From Firmicutes bacterium CAG:341 (lineage in GTDB: Bacteria; Bacillota; Clostridia; Oscillospirales; Acutalibacteraceae), in contig FR895321.1 of NCBI GenBank assembly GCA_000434995.1, positions 16,583-61,026 of the forward strand: DNA of 44,444 nt. Direction: 5' to 3'. Of the stretch, positions 35,671 to 44,140 are shown one piece after another. A model generated the notes under the pieces. That model was not told the DNA's origin. It made no database searches and saw nothing but the letters and a program-made list of their open reading frames with translations. The number at the start of each line of letters is the position of its first letter. Positions within the stretch are counted from its first letter, which is position 1. Made by a program: the position numbers and the translations under genes.

Positions 35671-37068
35671 TTATGATTTTGACGCGTTTGCTTCGCTTTC
35701 CCAATCTTTAACGGCATCCTCTTTAACCTGCTGCCAGGTTTTATTACCCTGTGCATATTTTAAAAGTGAAGAGCCGAAATTATCTTTAAAAGTTTGTGAC
35801 GGAAAAACTGTGAAATACCATGGAATTGTAGTAACACTTTGCTTATTCATCCAGTTATTAACTTCCTGTGCAAGCGGGTCACTCGGCACTTCGTTATCAT
35901 TAAAGGTGTCAAAAGGAGCAATAAATCCAAGCTCATCTGTAACAAACTTTTTACCTTTTTCGCTTGAATAAAGCCAATAGATGAAATCTTGCGCCGCCTT
36001 TTGCTCTTCTTTACTTGCTTTAGAGTTAATTGCATAGTAGTTTTCAGTACCTATGCAAAGGCCTTGTGTTTCCTCGCCCTTAACTCCTGTATAAATAGGC
36101 AGGAATTTTACATTTTCGCTTTGAACTTTATTTCCTTTTACTTTGCTGATTTGGCTCCAAGCCCAATTACCGTTTTGCACCATTGCGCATTTTTCAAGTG
36201 CAAATTCAGCCATTGAATCCGTTACGGTTTTAGTACCCGTTTTACCCTTGTCAACAGTTGAGTTATTCAAATAAAGGTCAAATATATTTTTATAATTATC
36301 TGCATATTCAAAAGTGATTTTTGAAGTATCATCTGATGTTAAATCTATTTTGTTTTTTGTAAATTCATAAAACAGAGGTACATTTGCAAGGTGGGTTTGA
36401 TAACGCCAATTTTCGCCCGATTTTAATGAAGTTGAAGCAAAAACTCCGTCAATACCGAGCTTTGATTTATTTTTTTGCATATCTTCAACAAGGGATTTGA
36501 GCTTATCAAAAGAATCAATATCTTCCATTGATTTAAAATCGGTTGATTTATCGTCGAGTTTAAAATATTTATCGCAAATTGCTTTGTTATAAATGATTCC
36601 GTATCCTTCAACAACATAAGGAATACCGTACACTTTTCCGTCAGAACTTGTAACTGCAAGTGATTTATCCTTTAAATGTTTATAAAGTTCACTGCCTGAT
36701 AAATCAGCGCAGTATTCTTTCCAATTTGAATATCCTTTAGGCCCGTTAATTTGGAAAAGAGTAGGTGCACTTTTGGTTGACATTTTTGCAGTCAAAGTAG
36801 ATTCATATTCATTATTTGCCGCTGTTTCAACAACTACTTTAACACCTGTTTCCTTTTCATATTCCTGTGCGATTTTTTGGTAAATATCTGCTACTTCAGG
36901 CTTAAAGTTCAAATATCTTACCGTCACATTTGCCTTTTGGGCACTGCTTGTACTGTCTAAAGTATTATTATTGCTGTTATTTTTACCGCAGGCAGTAAAA
37001 GCAAGAACGCTTGAAATGCTCAAAATGACGCAAAGAAAAATTGACGCCGTTTTTTTAGTTAAATTCAT
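35671..37068 (-). CDS. Sugar-binding lipoprotein of the maltodextrin ABC importer, MalE/MdxE type
   Basis: 465 residues from ATG 37068, which follows TTGGAGG by about 8 bases; a longer frame to 37152 would cross the promoter and cre site. The lipoprotein signal ends at LAFTAC with Cys27. The mature part is a family 1 solute-binding protein: VRYLNFKPEVADIYQKIAQEYEKETGVKVVVET, then GIPYVVEGYGIIYNKAI and MVQNGNWAWSQI. It is the first and probably most expressed gene of the operon with two permeases, ATPase, malQ and glgP, which is why I infer maltodextrin as substrate; multiple sugars are possible. Confidence 0.9.
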   Translation of the reverse strand: MNLTKKTASIFLCVILSISSVLAFTACGKNNSNNNTLDSTSSAQKANVTVRYLNFKPEVADIYQKIAQEYEKETGVKVVVETAANNEYESTLTAKMSTKSAPTLFQINGPKGYSNWKEYCADLSGSELYKHLKDKSLAVTSSDGKVYGIPYVVEGYGIIYNKAICDKYFKLDDKSTDFKSMEDIDSFDKLKSLVEDMQKNKSKLGIDGVFASTSLKSGENWRYQTHLANVPLFYEFTKNKIDLTSDDTSKITFEYADNYKNIFDLYLNNSTVDKGKTGTKTVTDSMAEFALEKCAMVQNGNWAWSQISKVKGNKVQSENVKFLPIYTGVKGEETQGLCIGTENYYAINSKASKEEQKAAQDFIYWLYSSEKGKKFVTDELGFIAPFDTFNDNEVPSDPLAQEVNNWMNKQSVTTIPWYFTVFPSQTFKDNFGSSLLKYAQGNKTWQQVKEDAVKDWESEANASKS

Positions 37069-37091
37069 TTGAATTCCTCCAATTATTTTCT

Positions 37092-37105
37092 TGTTTGCGT
37101 TTTCA
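37092..37105 (-). promoter_or_regulatory. cre site (CcpA catabolite-repression operator)
   Basis: On the minus strand the 14 bases TGAAAACGCAAACA fit the cre consensus TGNAANCGNNNNCA at every fixed position, with W matches at both flanks. It sits between the promoter and the start of the binding-protein gene, where bound CcpA would block elongation. Confidence 0.7.
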
Positions 37106-37112
37106 AAGATAT

Positions 37113-37142
37113 TATGTTCACATATAGAAAATTTATACAAAA
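37113..37142 (-). promoter_or_regulatory. Probable promoter of the maltodextrin operon
   Basis: On the minus strand TTGTAT is followed after 18 bases by CATAAT, just upstream of the cre site. Neither box is perfect, and other AT-rich hexamers are possible, so the position is approximate. Confidence 0.35.
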
Positions 37143-37145
37143 ATA

Positions 37146-37174
37146 TAGACATTGATTTTTTGATAATGTATAAT
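37146..37174 (+). promoter_or_regulatory. Promoter of the GH3 beta-glucosidase gene
   Basis: TAGACA (37146-37151) and a perfect TATAAT (37169-37174) with a 17-base spacer. It is back to back with the maltodextrin operon promoter. Confidence 0.55.
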
Positions 37175-37214
37175 GATAATTGAAATAGTTTTCATTTTAA
37201 GGGGAATAAAAGAT

Positions 37215-39641
37215 ATGAAACTTAAACACAAAATTGACAAGGTTGTTTCCACCATATCCGAAAGAATTTCAAGCGGCGGGGTATCGCAGCTTGAAGTAAA
37301 AGCAGAGGGCGAAAGGGATATATTCGGAAATATGCCAAATCTAATCAGAGAAGCTGCCGGTGAAGGAATAGTCCTTTTAAAAAACAACAATGCCCTGCCA
37401 TATAATAAGGATACAAAGATTTCTGTATTCGGCAGATGCCAGCTTGATTATTTTTATGTAGGGTACGGAAGCGGCGGTGATGTAAACGCACCTTACTTTG
37501 TAAATGTGATTGACGGAATTAAAAATGCGGGCGGTAAAGTTAACGAATGGCTTTTGAATTATTACAAAGATTTTTCAAAAAACAATCCTGCACCGCACGG
37601 CTTTTGGGGCCACTGGCCGATGAGCTTTGAAGAGCCTCACCTTGACGATGAAACAGTTAAAAGAGCAAGCGAAGAAAGCGATGTTGCACTCGTAGTAATC
37701 GGGCGTGCGGCCGGTGAAGACAGAGAAAATACGCTTACAAAAGGCAGTTACTATCTAACAGACGAAGAAAGAAAACTTTTAGACCAAGTATGCAACAATT
37801 TCAGCAATGTAACAGTTTTACTTGACTGTGGCAATGTAATTGATATGCAATGGGTGCTTGATTATAACGACAGATTAAGAGGTATAATCTACGCTTGGCA
37901 AGGCGGAATGGAAAGCGGTAACGCAATTGCCGATGTACTTTACGGTAAAGTAAACCCATCGGGAAAACTTACAGATACAATCGCAATTAAATACGAAGAT
38001 TACCCAAGTGCTAAGCATTTTGGCAATAAGCTTTTCAATGTGTATGTTGAGGATATATTTGTAGGTTACAGATATTTTGAAACATTTGCAAAAGAAAAAG
38101 CACTGTTTCCTTTCGGTTACGGTTTAAGCTATACCAATTTTGATATTGAACTGCTCGATTTTAAAGCAGATAAAGAAAAAATGACAGCCGAGGTTCAAGT
38201 TACAAATATCGGCAAATCTGCCGGCAAAGAAGTAGTTGAACTTTTTGCAAGGGCGCCGCAAGGCAAGCTTACAAAACCGCTTATGAGCCTTATATCTTTT
38301 GCCAAAACAACCGAACTTGCACCCGGAGAAAGCCAAAAAATAGTTCTTGAAGTACCGGCATACAATTTTGCTTCATTTGACGATACGGGAATAACGGGCC
38401 ACAAATATGCTTACATTTTAGAAAAAGGCGAATATAAATTCTTCCTTGGTGAAAATGTGCGTGAGGCACAAGAAATAGGTTCATTTGAATACAGTGAAGA
38501 TACAGTACTTGAAGAACTTGAAGCAATATGCGCGCCGAAAGAATACATTGACAGAATTATTGCACACAAAATAAACGGTTCATACATACCGAAAAAAGTG
38601 ACGGTTAAACCTGAAAAGCCTTATCTTCGTGAAAGAATAATTAAAAACTTACCTAAAGAAATAGGCCATATTGTTCACAATTATAATTTTGAGCAAGTAA
38701 AATCAGGTGAAATCAGTGTTGAAACATTTGTATCAAGTTTAAATAACGAGGAACTTGAAGCACTCACCCGCGGGCAAGGCGGAATGGACAGCAACTACGG
38801 TGTTGCCGGAAATGCAGGTGCATTCGGCGGAATTATTCCCGAATTAAACAAAAAGGGTATTCCGCCTGTAATCACAACAGACGGGCCTGCCGGAATAAGA
38901 GTAAGAAAATATACATCACTCATTCCTTGCGGCACTGCACTTGCAAGCACATTTAATACAGAACTTGTTGAAAAACTTGCAACAGAAATGGGCAGAGAAC
39001 TCCGAAATGCAGGTTCTAATGTGCTTTTAGCGCCGGGTATGAATATTCACAGAAATGTACTTTGCGGCAGAAACTTTGAATATTTCAGTGAAGACCCGCT
39101 TCTCACCGGTAAAATGGCTGCTGCTTATGTAAAGGGTATTCAGGCAAGCGGAGGTTCTGCCTGCCCTAAGCATTTTGCGTGCAACAATCAGGAATCTTTC
39201 AGAACTGTTAACAATTCGATTGTTTCCCAGCGTGCACTTCGAGAAATTTACCTTAAAGGCTTTGAAATTTGTGTGAAAGAAGCAAAGCCGCTTAATATTA
39301 TGACAAGCTATAACAAAATAAACGGTGTATGGAGCCATTATAACTATGACTTGGTAACTACCGTATTAAGAAAAGAATGGGGATTTGACGGTTCTGTTAT
39401 GACTGACTGGTGGATGCAGCATTCACAAAGCCACGAATTTCCAAACCTTCGTGATAATGCATACCGCGTGCGTTCACAAGTTGATGTGTATATGCCGGGT
39501 TCATTTAAAAAAACCGAAAAGAAATACAAGCCTGATAAATCACTGTTAGAAACAGTAGGACTTAAAAACGGACTTACAAGAGGAGAGCTTGAACGAAGTG
39601 CAATCAATGTACTTAATATGATTTTAAAACTTAAATATTAA
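37215..39641 (+). CDS. Glycoside hydrolase family 3 beta-glucosidase with reversed domain order
   Basis: 808 residues from ATG 37215, which has AAGGGG 10 bases upstream; a longer frame from 37173 starts in the promoter. The part normally found second comes first: REAAGEGIVLLKNNNALPY near residue 45 opens the GH3 C-terminal alpha/beta sandwich. An Fn3-like module follows (VTNIGKSAGKEVVELF, DDTGITGHK). The TIM barrel comes last, with TDGPAGIR (Asp556), KHFACNN (His653) and the catalytic nucleophile Asp731 in SVMTDWW. There is no signal peptide, so it is cytosolic, cutting cellobiose or other beta-glucosides. Such swapped GH3 enzymes are known from rumen bacteria such as Ruminococcus and Butyrivibrio. 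Confidence 0.92.
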   Translation: MKLKHKIDKVVSTISERISSGGVSQLEVKAEGERDIFGNMPNLIREAAGEGIVLLKNNNALPYNKDTKISVFGRCQLDYFYVGYGSGGDVNAPYFVNVIDGIKNAGGKVNEWLLNYYKDFSKNNPAPHGFWGHWPMSFEEPHLDDETVKRASEESDVALVVIGRAAGEDRENTLTKGSYYLTDEERKLLDQVCNNFSNVTVLLDCGNVIDMQWVLDYNDRLRGIIYAWQGGMESGNAIADVLYGKVNPSGKLTDTIAIKYEDYPSAKHFGNKLFNVYVEDIFVGYRYFETFAKEKALFPFGYGLSYTNFDIELLDFKADKEKMTAEVQVTNIGKSAGKEVVELFARAPQGKLTKPLMSLISFAKTTELAPGESQKIVLEVPAYNFASFDDTGITGHKYAYILEKGEYKFFLGENVREAQEIGSFEYSEDTVLEELEAICAPKEYIDRIIAHKINGSYIPKKVTVKPEKPYLRERIIKNLPKEIGHIVHNYNFEQVKSGEISVETFVSSLNNEELEALTRGQGGMDSNYGVAGNAGAFGGIIPELNKKGIPPVITTDGPAGIRVRKYTSLIPCGTALASTFNTELVEKLATEMGRELRNAGSNVLLAPGMNIHRNVLCGRNFEYFSEDPLLTGKMAAAYVKGIQASGGSACPKHFACNNQESFRTVNNSIVSQRALREIYLKGFEICVKEAKPLNIMTSYNKINGVWSHYNYDLVTTVLRKEWGFDGSVMTDWWMQHSQSHEFPNLRDNAYRVRSQVDVYMPGSFKKTEKKYKPDKSLLETVGLKNGLTRGELERSAINVLNMILKLKY

Positions 39642-39647
39642 ATGATA

Positions 39648-39688
39648 AAAAAATCCTCACTGAAGAACTTCTTCAGTGAGGATTTTTT
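39648..39688. terminator. Bidirectional terminator between the GH3 gene and pheT
   Basis: An 18-base perfect stem (39648-39665 with 39671-39688) with a 5-base loop, A6 at the left and T6 at the right end. It ends both convergent transcripts. Confidence 0.93.
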
Positions 39689-39698
39689 GTGGTGCTTA

Positions 39699-42059
39699 TT
39701 ACTTTTTAAGCTTAATTCCGTCTGCTTCAAGTTTATCAATAACTGTATTTACAATATCCATAACTTCTTCACGAGTAAGAGTTTTTTCAGGATGAGAGAA
39801 TGTTATACGGGTTGTGATAGACTTTGCTTCACCGTCATTATAGGTGTCAACAACTTCAATTTTCTTAACAAGCTGGCTCTTTGCATTTACTATTGCATTT
39901 TTAATCGGAGCAAATTTATCTGTTACAAATGAAAGGTCAATTTCCATAGCAGGATATTTTGACGGTTCTTCATAACTGATACTTGCATTTTCAATTTGAG
40001 CAAATGATTTAACATCAATTTGAGCAAATACAACCAAAGCTTTTTTATCAATCTTTTTAGATACAACAGGGTGAACAATGCCGATTGTGCCGATTTCATT
40101 ACCGTCACAAATAACGGTGTTAAGATTTCTTGGATGTTCGTATGAATGCATTTGCTTTGCAGGTTCAAAATCAAGTGATTTATGCTTAATATTATCTGCC
40201 AAAGTTGCAAGCATATCACGAAGTTCAAAGTAAAGCTTTTCAACACTCTTGGTTTTGCTAAAGAGTGTAACAGCAAGCATTTTATGCTCATCAACAAGTC
40301 CGTCATCCTTAAGACCGTTTGCAACTCTGCCGATTTCAAACACACCGAAATCAGTGCTATATGAAGTATTATATTTAACTTGGCAAAGTTGTGTAGGAAT
40401 TACCGAATTACGAATAGTTTCAATATTAGGATTTGTAGCATTAACGAGTTTAATATTATCTTCAACTTCAATACCCAATGCTTTATATTCATCATAATAA
40501 GCCCAAACATATGAATGAAGCTCGTGAAGATTAAAATGATTTACGAGAATATCCTTAATCTTATCCTCATCTGTTTTTTCAACAGCAGGGCGCACAGGAT
40601 AAAGCGGTGCAACCGCTGTATGAACAGCGAAGTTATCATATCCGTAAATTCTTGTAATTTCTTCAATAATATCGGCTTTGATTGTAACATCCTTTGTAGC
40701 TCTCCAGCTTGGTACAACTACGCTGAAATTATCATTTTCAACTTTTGCGTCAAATCCAAGTGAAGTGAGTGTTGAAATTATGGTATCATTACCGATTTCA
40801 ATACCGGTATATTTATCAACAAAAGCTTTATCAAAATCAAGTTCAACGGTATCATAATGGAAAGCATATTCATCTGTAAGTGATGATACAACTTTTACAC
40901 CACCGTCAATATCAGTCATAAGCTTAACAAAACGGGCAATGGCAGGTACTGTCATTTCAGGGTCAAGGCATTTTTCATATCTCATAGAAGCGTCTGTTCT
41001 GTGAGCAAGACGAACAGTTGACTTACGAATTGAAACAGCATTAAAAGTGGCAGATTCAAGGGTTAATGTGTGAGTATCATCAATAATCTCACTATCAAGA
41101 CCGCCCATAATGCCCGCAATTGCAACAGGGGTATTATCGTTACAAATCATAAGTGTATTTTCGTCAATATTTCTTTCTACACCGTCAAGAGTTTGGAAAG
41201 TAAACGGTGTATCAAAACGCTTAATTCTGATTTTTTCAACCTTGCGCGAATCAAATGCGTGCATTGGCTGACCCATTTCAAGCATAAGATAGTTAGTAAG
41301 GTCTGCAAGGAAATTGATAGCTCTCATTCCGCAATAGAAAAGGCGGATACGCATATTAACAGGCGAAATATTTGTGTTGATATTTTCAACCTGCAAGCAA
41401 GAATACCTTTGGCAAAGAGGGTCTTCAATCTTCATATCAACCTTCGGTAAATTGTTATACTGTGATAAATCAACAGTTTCAAGAGGCTTAAGTTCTCTGC
41501 CGGCAAGGGCTGCAAATTCACGGGCAATGCCATAATGGCCCCAAAGATCAGGACGGTTTGTGAGTGATTTATTATCAACTTCAAAAATAATATCATCAAC
41601 CTGATATGCATCTTTAATATCTGTACCATTTGGCAAATCGTCTGTTATTTCCATAATGCCGCTGTTATCATCAGAAATACCGATTTCCTTTTCACTGCAA
41701 CACATACCGTTTGATGTGTAGCCGGCAAGCTTCCTCGGTGCAATTTCAATTTCACCTATCTTTGCACCAACTTTTGCAAAAGCTGTTTTAAGGCCGACTC
41801 TTACATTAGGAGCGCCGCATACAACATCTGTAAGCTGACCGTCACCTGCGTCAACCTTAAGAAGATGAAGTTTTTTAGAATCAGGATGATTTTCAACAGA
41901 TTTAATTTCTGCTACAACAATACCGCTAATATCTGAACCTTTGAAGAAAATTTCGTTTTCAACTTCGGCAGTAGAAAGAGAGAAGCGATGAATAAGCTCG
42001 ACCTTATCAAGACCTGTAAAATCAACAAAATCTGAAATCCAATTCATTGATAAAAACAT
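39699..42059 (-). CDS. pheT: Phenylalanyl-tRNA synthetase beta subunit
   Basis: 786 residues, normal length. The N-terminal 150 residues are an EMAP/OB tRNA-binding domain (SDISGIVVAEIKSVENHPDS). B3/B4 editing-domain features follow (MNWISDF start, LEMGQPMHAFD, RIKRFDTPFTFQTLDGVERN). The C-terminal ferredoxin-like anticodon-binding domain contains YPAMEIDLSFV and TLTREEVMDIVNTVIDKLE. It pairs with PheS as an alpha2beta2 enzyme. It starts 17 bases after pheS with GGGGAGG upstream. Confidence 0.98.
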   Translation of the reverse strand: MFLSMNWISDFVDFTGLDKVELIHRFSLSTAEVENEIFFKGSDISGIVVAEIKSVENHPDSKKLHLLKVDAGDGQLTDVVCGAPNVRVGLKTAFAKVGAKIGEIEIAPRKLAGYTSNGMCCSEKEIGISDDNSGIMEITDDLPNGTDIKDAYQVDDIIFEVDNKSLTNRPDLWGHYGIAREFAALAGRELKPLETVDLSQYNNLPKVDMKIEDPLCQRYSCLQVENINTNISPVNMRIRLFYCGMRAINFLADLTNYLMLEMGQPMHAFDSRKVEKIRIKRFDTPFTFQTLDGVERNIDENTLMICNDNTPVAIAGIMGGLDSEIIDDTHTLTLESATFNAVSIRKSTVRLAHRTDASMRYEKCLDPEMTVPAIARFVKLMTDIDGGVKVVSSLTDEYAFHYDTVELDFDKAFVDKYTGIEIGNDTIISTLTSLGFDAKVENDNFSVVVPSWRATKDVTIKADIIEEITRIYGYDNFAVHTAVAPLYPVRPAVEKTDEDKIKDILVNHFNLHELHSYVWAYYDEYKALGIEVEDNIKLVNATNPNIETIRNSVIPTQLCQVKYNTSYSTDFGVFEIGRVANGLKDDGLVDEHKMLAVTLFSKTKSVEKLYFELRDMLATLADNIKHKSLDFEPAKQMHSYEHPRNLNTVICDGNEIGTIGIVHPVVSKKIDKKALVVFAQIDVKSFAQIENASISYEEPSKYPAMEIDLSFVTDKFAPIKNAIVNAKSQLVKKIEVVDTYNDGEAKSITTRITFSHPEKTLTREEVMDIVNTVIDKLEADGIKLKK

Positions 42060-42076
42060 ATTTAATTCCTCCCCTC

Positions 42077-43132
42077 TTAATTTTCATCGTCTGTAAACTG
42101 TGATAATGTTTTAAGATTACCACTGTTTAAATCACGAATATCTTTAATACCATATTTCATCATAACAAGTCTTGTAAGGCCTAGACCAAATGCAAAACCC
42201 GTATATTCATCAGGGTCAATTCCGCCTGCTTTAAGAACTTCAGGGTGAATCATACCGCAAGGGCAAAGTTCCAGCCAACCGCTGTGCTTACAGCTTGGGC
42301 AGCCCTCACCGCCGCAAATAAGGCAACTGATGTCAAGTTCAAAACCGGGTTCAACGAATGGGAAAAAGCCCGGGCGAAGCCTAACCTTAATATCCTTTTG
42401 GAATACTTCGGAAAGCATTGTTTTCATAAAATAAATAAGGTTTGAAATAGAGATATTCTTATCAACCATAACACCTTCCATTTGGAAGAAAGTATTTTCG
42501 TGGCAAGCGTCTGTTGCTTCGTTTCTAAAGCATCTGCCGGGGAAAATAGCTTTAATCGGAACACCGTCATTTACAAGCGCATCTCTATATTTTTTATAGA
42601 TAGCATTTTGAGCAGCTGAAGTTTGGCTTTTTAAAAGCTGACCGTTTGTAAGATAATAAGTATCTTGCATATCACGGGCTGGGTGATGCTTAGGAATATT
42701 AAGTGATTCAAAACATTCATAGTCGGTTACAATCTCGCTGTAATCTTCAACGGTAAAGCCCATTGATTTGAATATTCTCTCACATTCCCTTTGCACAAGT
42801 GTAATAGGATGATATGAACCCCTATCCATAACCGGCGGCATTGATAAATCAAATTCCGGCATAAGTTCAATTTCTTTTTGAATTTCCTTTTCTTTGAGTT
42901 CATTTGTTTTTTCTGTAATTTTTTCGTTTACAAGACCTTTGAGTTCATTAACCTTTTGGCCGAAAGCCTTTCTTTCATCATTTGAAAGTTCTTTCATACC
43001 TTTAAGAAGGTCTGTAACACTGCCCTTTTTGCCAAGATATGATACCCTGATACTTTCAATATCAGCAAGATTATCAATCTTATCAAGTTCGGACACAAAT
43101 TTTTCTTTCAAACTTAAAATTTTGTTATCCAT
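42077..43132 (-). CDS. pheS: Phenylalanyl-tRNA synthetase alpha subunit
   Basis: 351 residues from ATG 43132, with GGAGGG 5 bases upstream; a TTG four codons earlier is part of that ribosome binding site. After an N-terminal coiled coil come the class II motifs: RGSYHPITLVQRECERIF, then PGRCFRNEATDACHENTFFQMEG, and FGLGLTRLVMMKYGI. A cysteine-rich insert CLICGGEGCPSCKHSGW typical of Firmicutes PheS precedes GMIHP. Expression is set by a T-box leader directly upstream. Confidence 0.98.
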   Translation of the reverse strand: MDNKILSLKEKFVSELDKIDNLADIESIRVSYLGKKGSVTDLLKGMKELSNDERKAFGQKVNELKGLVNEKITEKTNELKEKEIQKEIELMPEFDLSMPPVMDRGSYHPITLVQRECERIFKSMGFTVEDYSEIVTDYECFESLNIPKHHPARDMQDTYYLTNGQLLKSQTSAAQNAIYKKYRDALVNDGVPIKAIFPGRCFRNEATDACHENTFFQMEGVMVDKNISISNLIYFMKTMLSEVFQKDIKVRLRPGFFPFVEPGFELDISCLICGGEGCPSCKHSGWLELCPCGMIHPEVLKAGGIDPDEYTGFAFGLGLTRLVMMKYGIKDIRDLNSGNLKTLSQFTDDEN

Positions 43133-43148
43133 AATTCCCTCCAATTAA

Positions 43149-43391
43149 ACAATAAAAAAATCGCCTCATAAAAATGAGACGAATTATATCCGTGGTACCA
43201 CTCAAATTGCACATAAATATGTGCCACTCAAAATCCTTAACGCAGAAATACGCCCTGCTTTTCACAGGAAGCTCGTGAGTCGAAATTCATTGATAAAAGC
43301 AATACTGTGATTTCAGCAAATACACAGCTCTCTAAAATGCAAAAATATCAACTACTGCGGCAAACGCCCTCAGTCATAGCATTTAATTTAT
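43149..43391 (-). ncRNA. T-box riboswitch leader, specific for tRNA-Phe, upstream of pheST
   Basis: The conserved T-box core is TGGTACCACG on the minus strand (43200-43191), which pairs with the uncharged tRNA acceptor end. Just downstream is the terminator CGTCTCAT/ATGAGGCG (43181-43162) with a T7 run (43160-43154). The specifier loop near 43290-43280 shows GAATTTCGAC, where TTC (43284-43282) is a phenylalanine codon, agreeing with the downstream gene. An AGAGAG-type stem I start is near 43335. Uncharged tRNA-Phe would stabilise the antiterminator and turn on pheST. The 5' limit is estimated from the promoter. Confidence 0.92.
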
Positions 43392-43397
43392 ACAAAG

Positions 43398-43426
43398 ATT
43401 TTAAACCAAAACACCTATTAAGTCAA
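43398..43426 (-). promoter_or_regulatory. Promoter of the T-box-pheST transcript
   Basis: TTGACT (43426-43421) and TAAAAT (43403-43398) on the minus strand with a 17-base spacer; the start would be near 43391. Confidence 0.6.
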
Positions 43427-43456
43427 GCGTTTTTGAAATGAAATTTAAAAAAGGTA

Positions 43457-43485
43457 TTGTAATTTTGAATAATTATGTATATAAT
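43457..43485 (+). promoter_or_regulatory. Promoter of ireB
   Basis: TTGTAA (43457-43462) and a perfect TATAAT (43480-43485) with a 17-base spacer. It is divergent from the T-box promoter. Confidence 0.6.
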
Positions 43486-43520
43486 TAAGATATAATGCTT
43501 TACAGGGAGGTGACTTTACC

Positions 43521-43763
43521 ATGACTGATAAAACTATGACTTTTAGAATTGGTGACGATCACGAGGATGTTATGAAAGAAACCTTGACTGAGGTTTTTGA
43601 CGCTTTGCAGGAAAAAGGTTACAATCCTATTAACCAAATAGTAGGTTATATTTTGACCGAAGACCCGACATATATAACCACTCACAACAATGCAAGAAGT
43701 TTGATAAGACGACTTGACCGTGATGAGCTTTTGGCTGCAATGGTAAAGTCCTATCTCGATTAA
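43521..43763 (+). CDS. ireB: IreB-family regulatory phosphoprotein (UPF0297)
   Basis: 80 residues, the standard family length. The sequence TMTFRIGDDHE, then DALQEKGYNPINQIVGYILTEDPTYITTHNNAR and LIRRLDRDELL is a near-textbook UPF0297/IreB protein. In Enterococcus faecalis IreB is phosphorylated on N-terminal threonines by the PASTA kinase IreK and tunes cephalosporin tolerance; threonines 2, 5 and 7 here are candidate sites by analogy. GGGAGGTGA precedes the ATG. In many Firmicutes the next genes are ruvX/yrrK and yrzB, but here an unrecognised 99-residue gene follows after 19 bases. Confidence 0.95.
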   Translation: MTDKTMTFRIGDDHEDVMKETLTEVFDALQEKGYNPINQIVGYILTEDPTYITTHNNARSLIRRLDRDELLAAMVKSYLD

Positions 43764-43782
43764 AATTAAAGGAGGGTTATCT

Positions 43783-44082
43783 TTGGCAGAAAGCAAAAAG
43801 GAAAAAATCCTAGAATACAAAGGTAAGCCTTTGGTAAGATGTGGAAAAACTATCTATTATGGAAGTATGAGTGAGGCATATGTAGTTTGCCTTAATATTC
43901 TCAGCGATGAAGATATTAAAGGATTAAAAGTATCAGGTAAAGTTGCAATACAGCTTATTGATACCGACCCTTCAGTTACATCACCAAAGGAAAAGATTAT
44001 TAAGAAGAGTGAAAAACAAGGCCTTTTCAATGCGCTTGATTTAGGTGCAGTATGGCTTGAAAGAGCTTTAAAAAAACAATAA
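43783..44082 (+). CDS. Conserved-looking small protein of unknown function downstream of ireB
   Basis: 99 residues from TTG 43783, which follows GGAGGG by 6 bases. I do not recognise the family. It is soluble, basic at both ends, has no signal peptide or membrane segment, and one Cys pair that is too far apart for a zinc knuckle (RCGK, VVCLN). Visible segments are LEYKGKPLVRCGKTIYYG, VSGKVAIQLIDTDPSV and a C-terminal helix FNALDLGAVWLERALKK. The close spacing to ireB and the shared terminator imply one two-gene transcript and a possible link to the same kinase pathway. Confidence 0.8.
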   Translation: MAESKKEKILEYKGKPLVRCGKTIYYGSMSEAYVVCLNILSDEDIKGLKVSGKVAIQLIDTDPSVTSPKEKIIKKSEKQGLFNALDLGAVWLERALKKQ

Positions 44083-44091
44083 TCTAATTTT

Positions 44092-44125
44092 AATCACCGG
44101 TTGGTAAACCTAATCGGTGATTTTT
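44092..44125 (+). terminator. Terminator after the ireB operon
   Basis: AATCACCG (44092-44099) pairs with CGGTGATT (44115-44122), with an inner GGT/ACC pairing, followed by T5. Confidence 0.82.
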
Positions 44126-44140
44126 ATTTAAGGGGAATTT

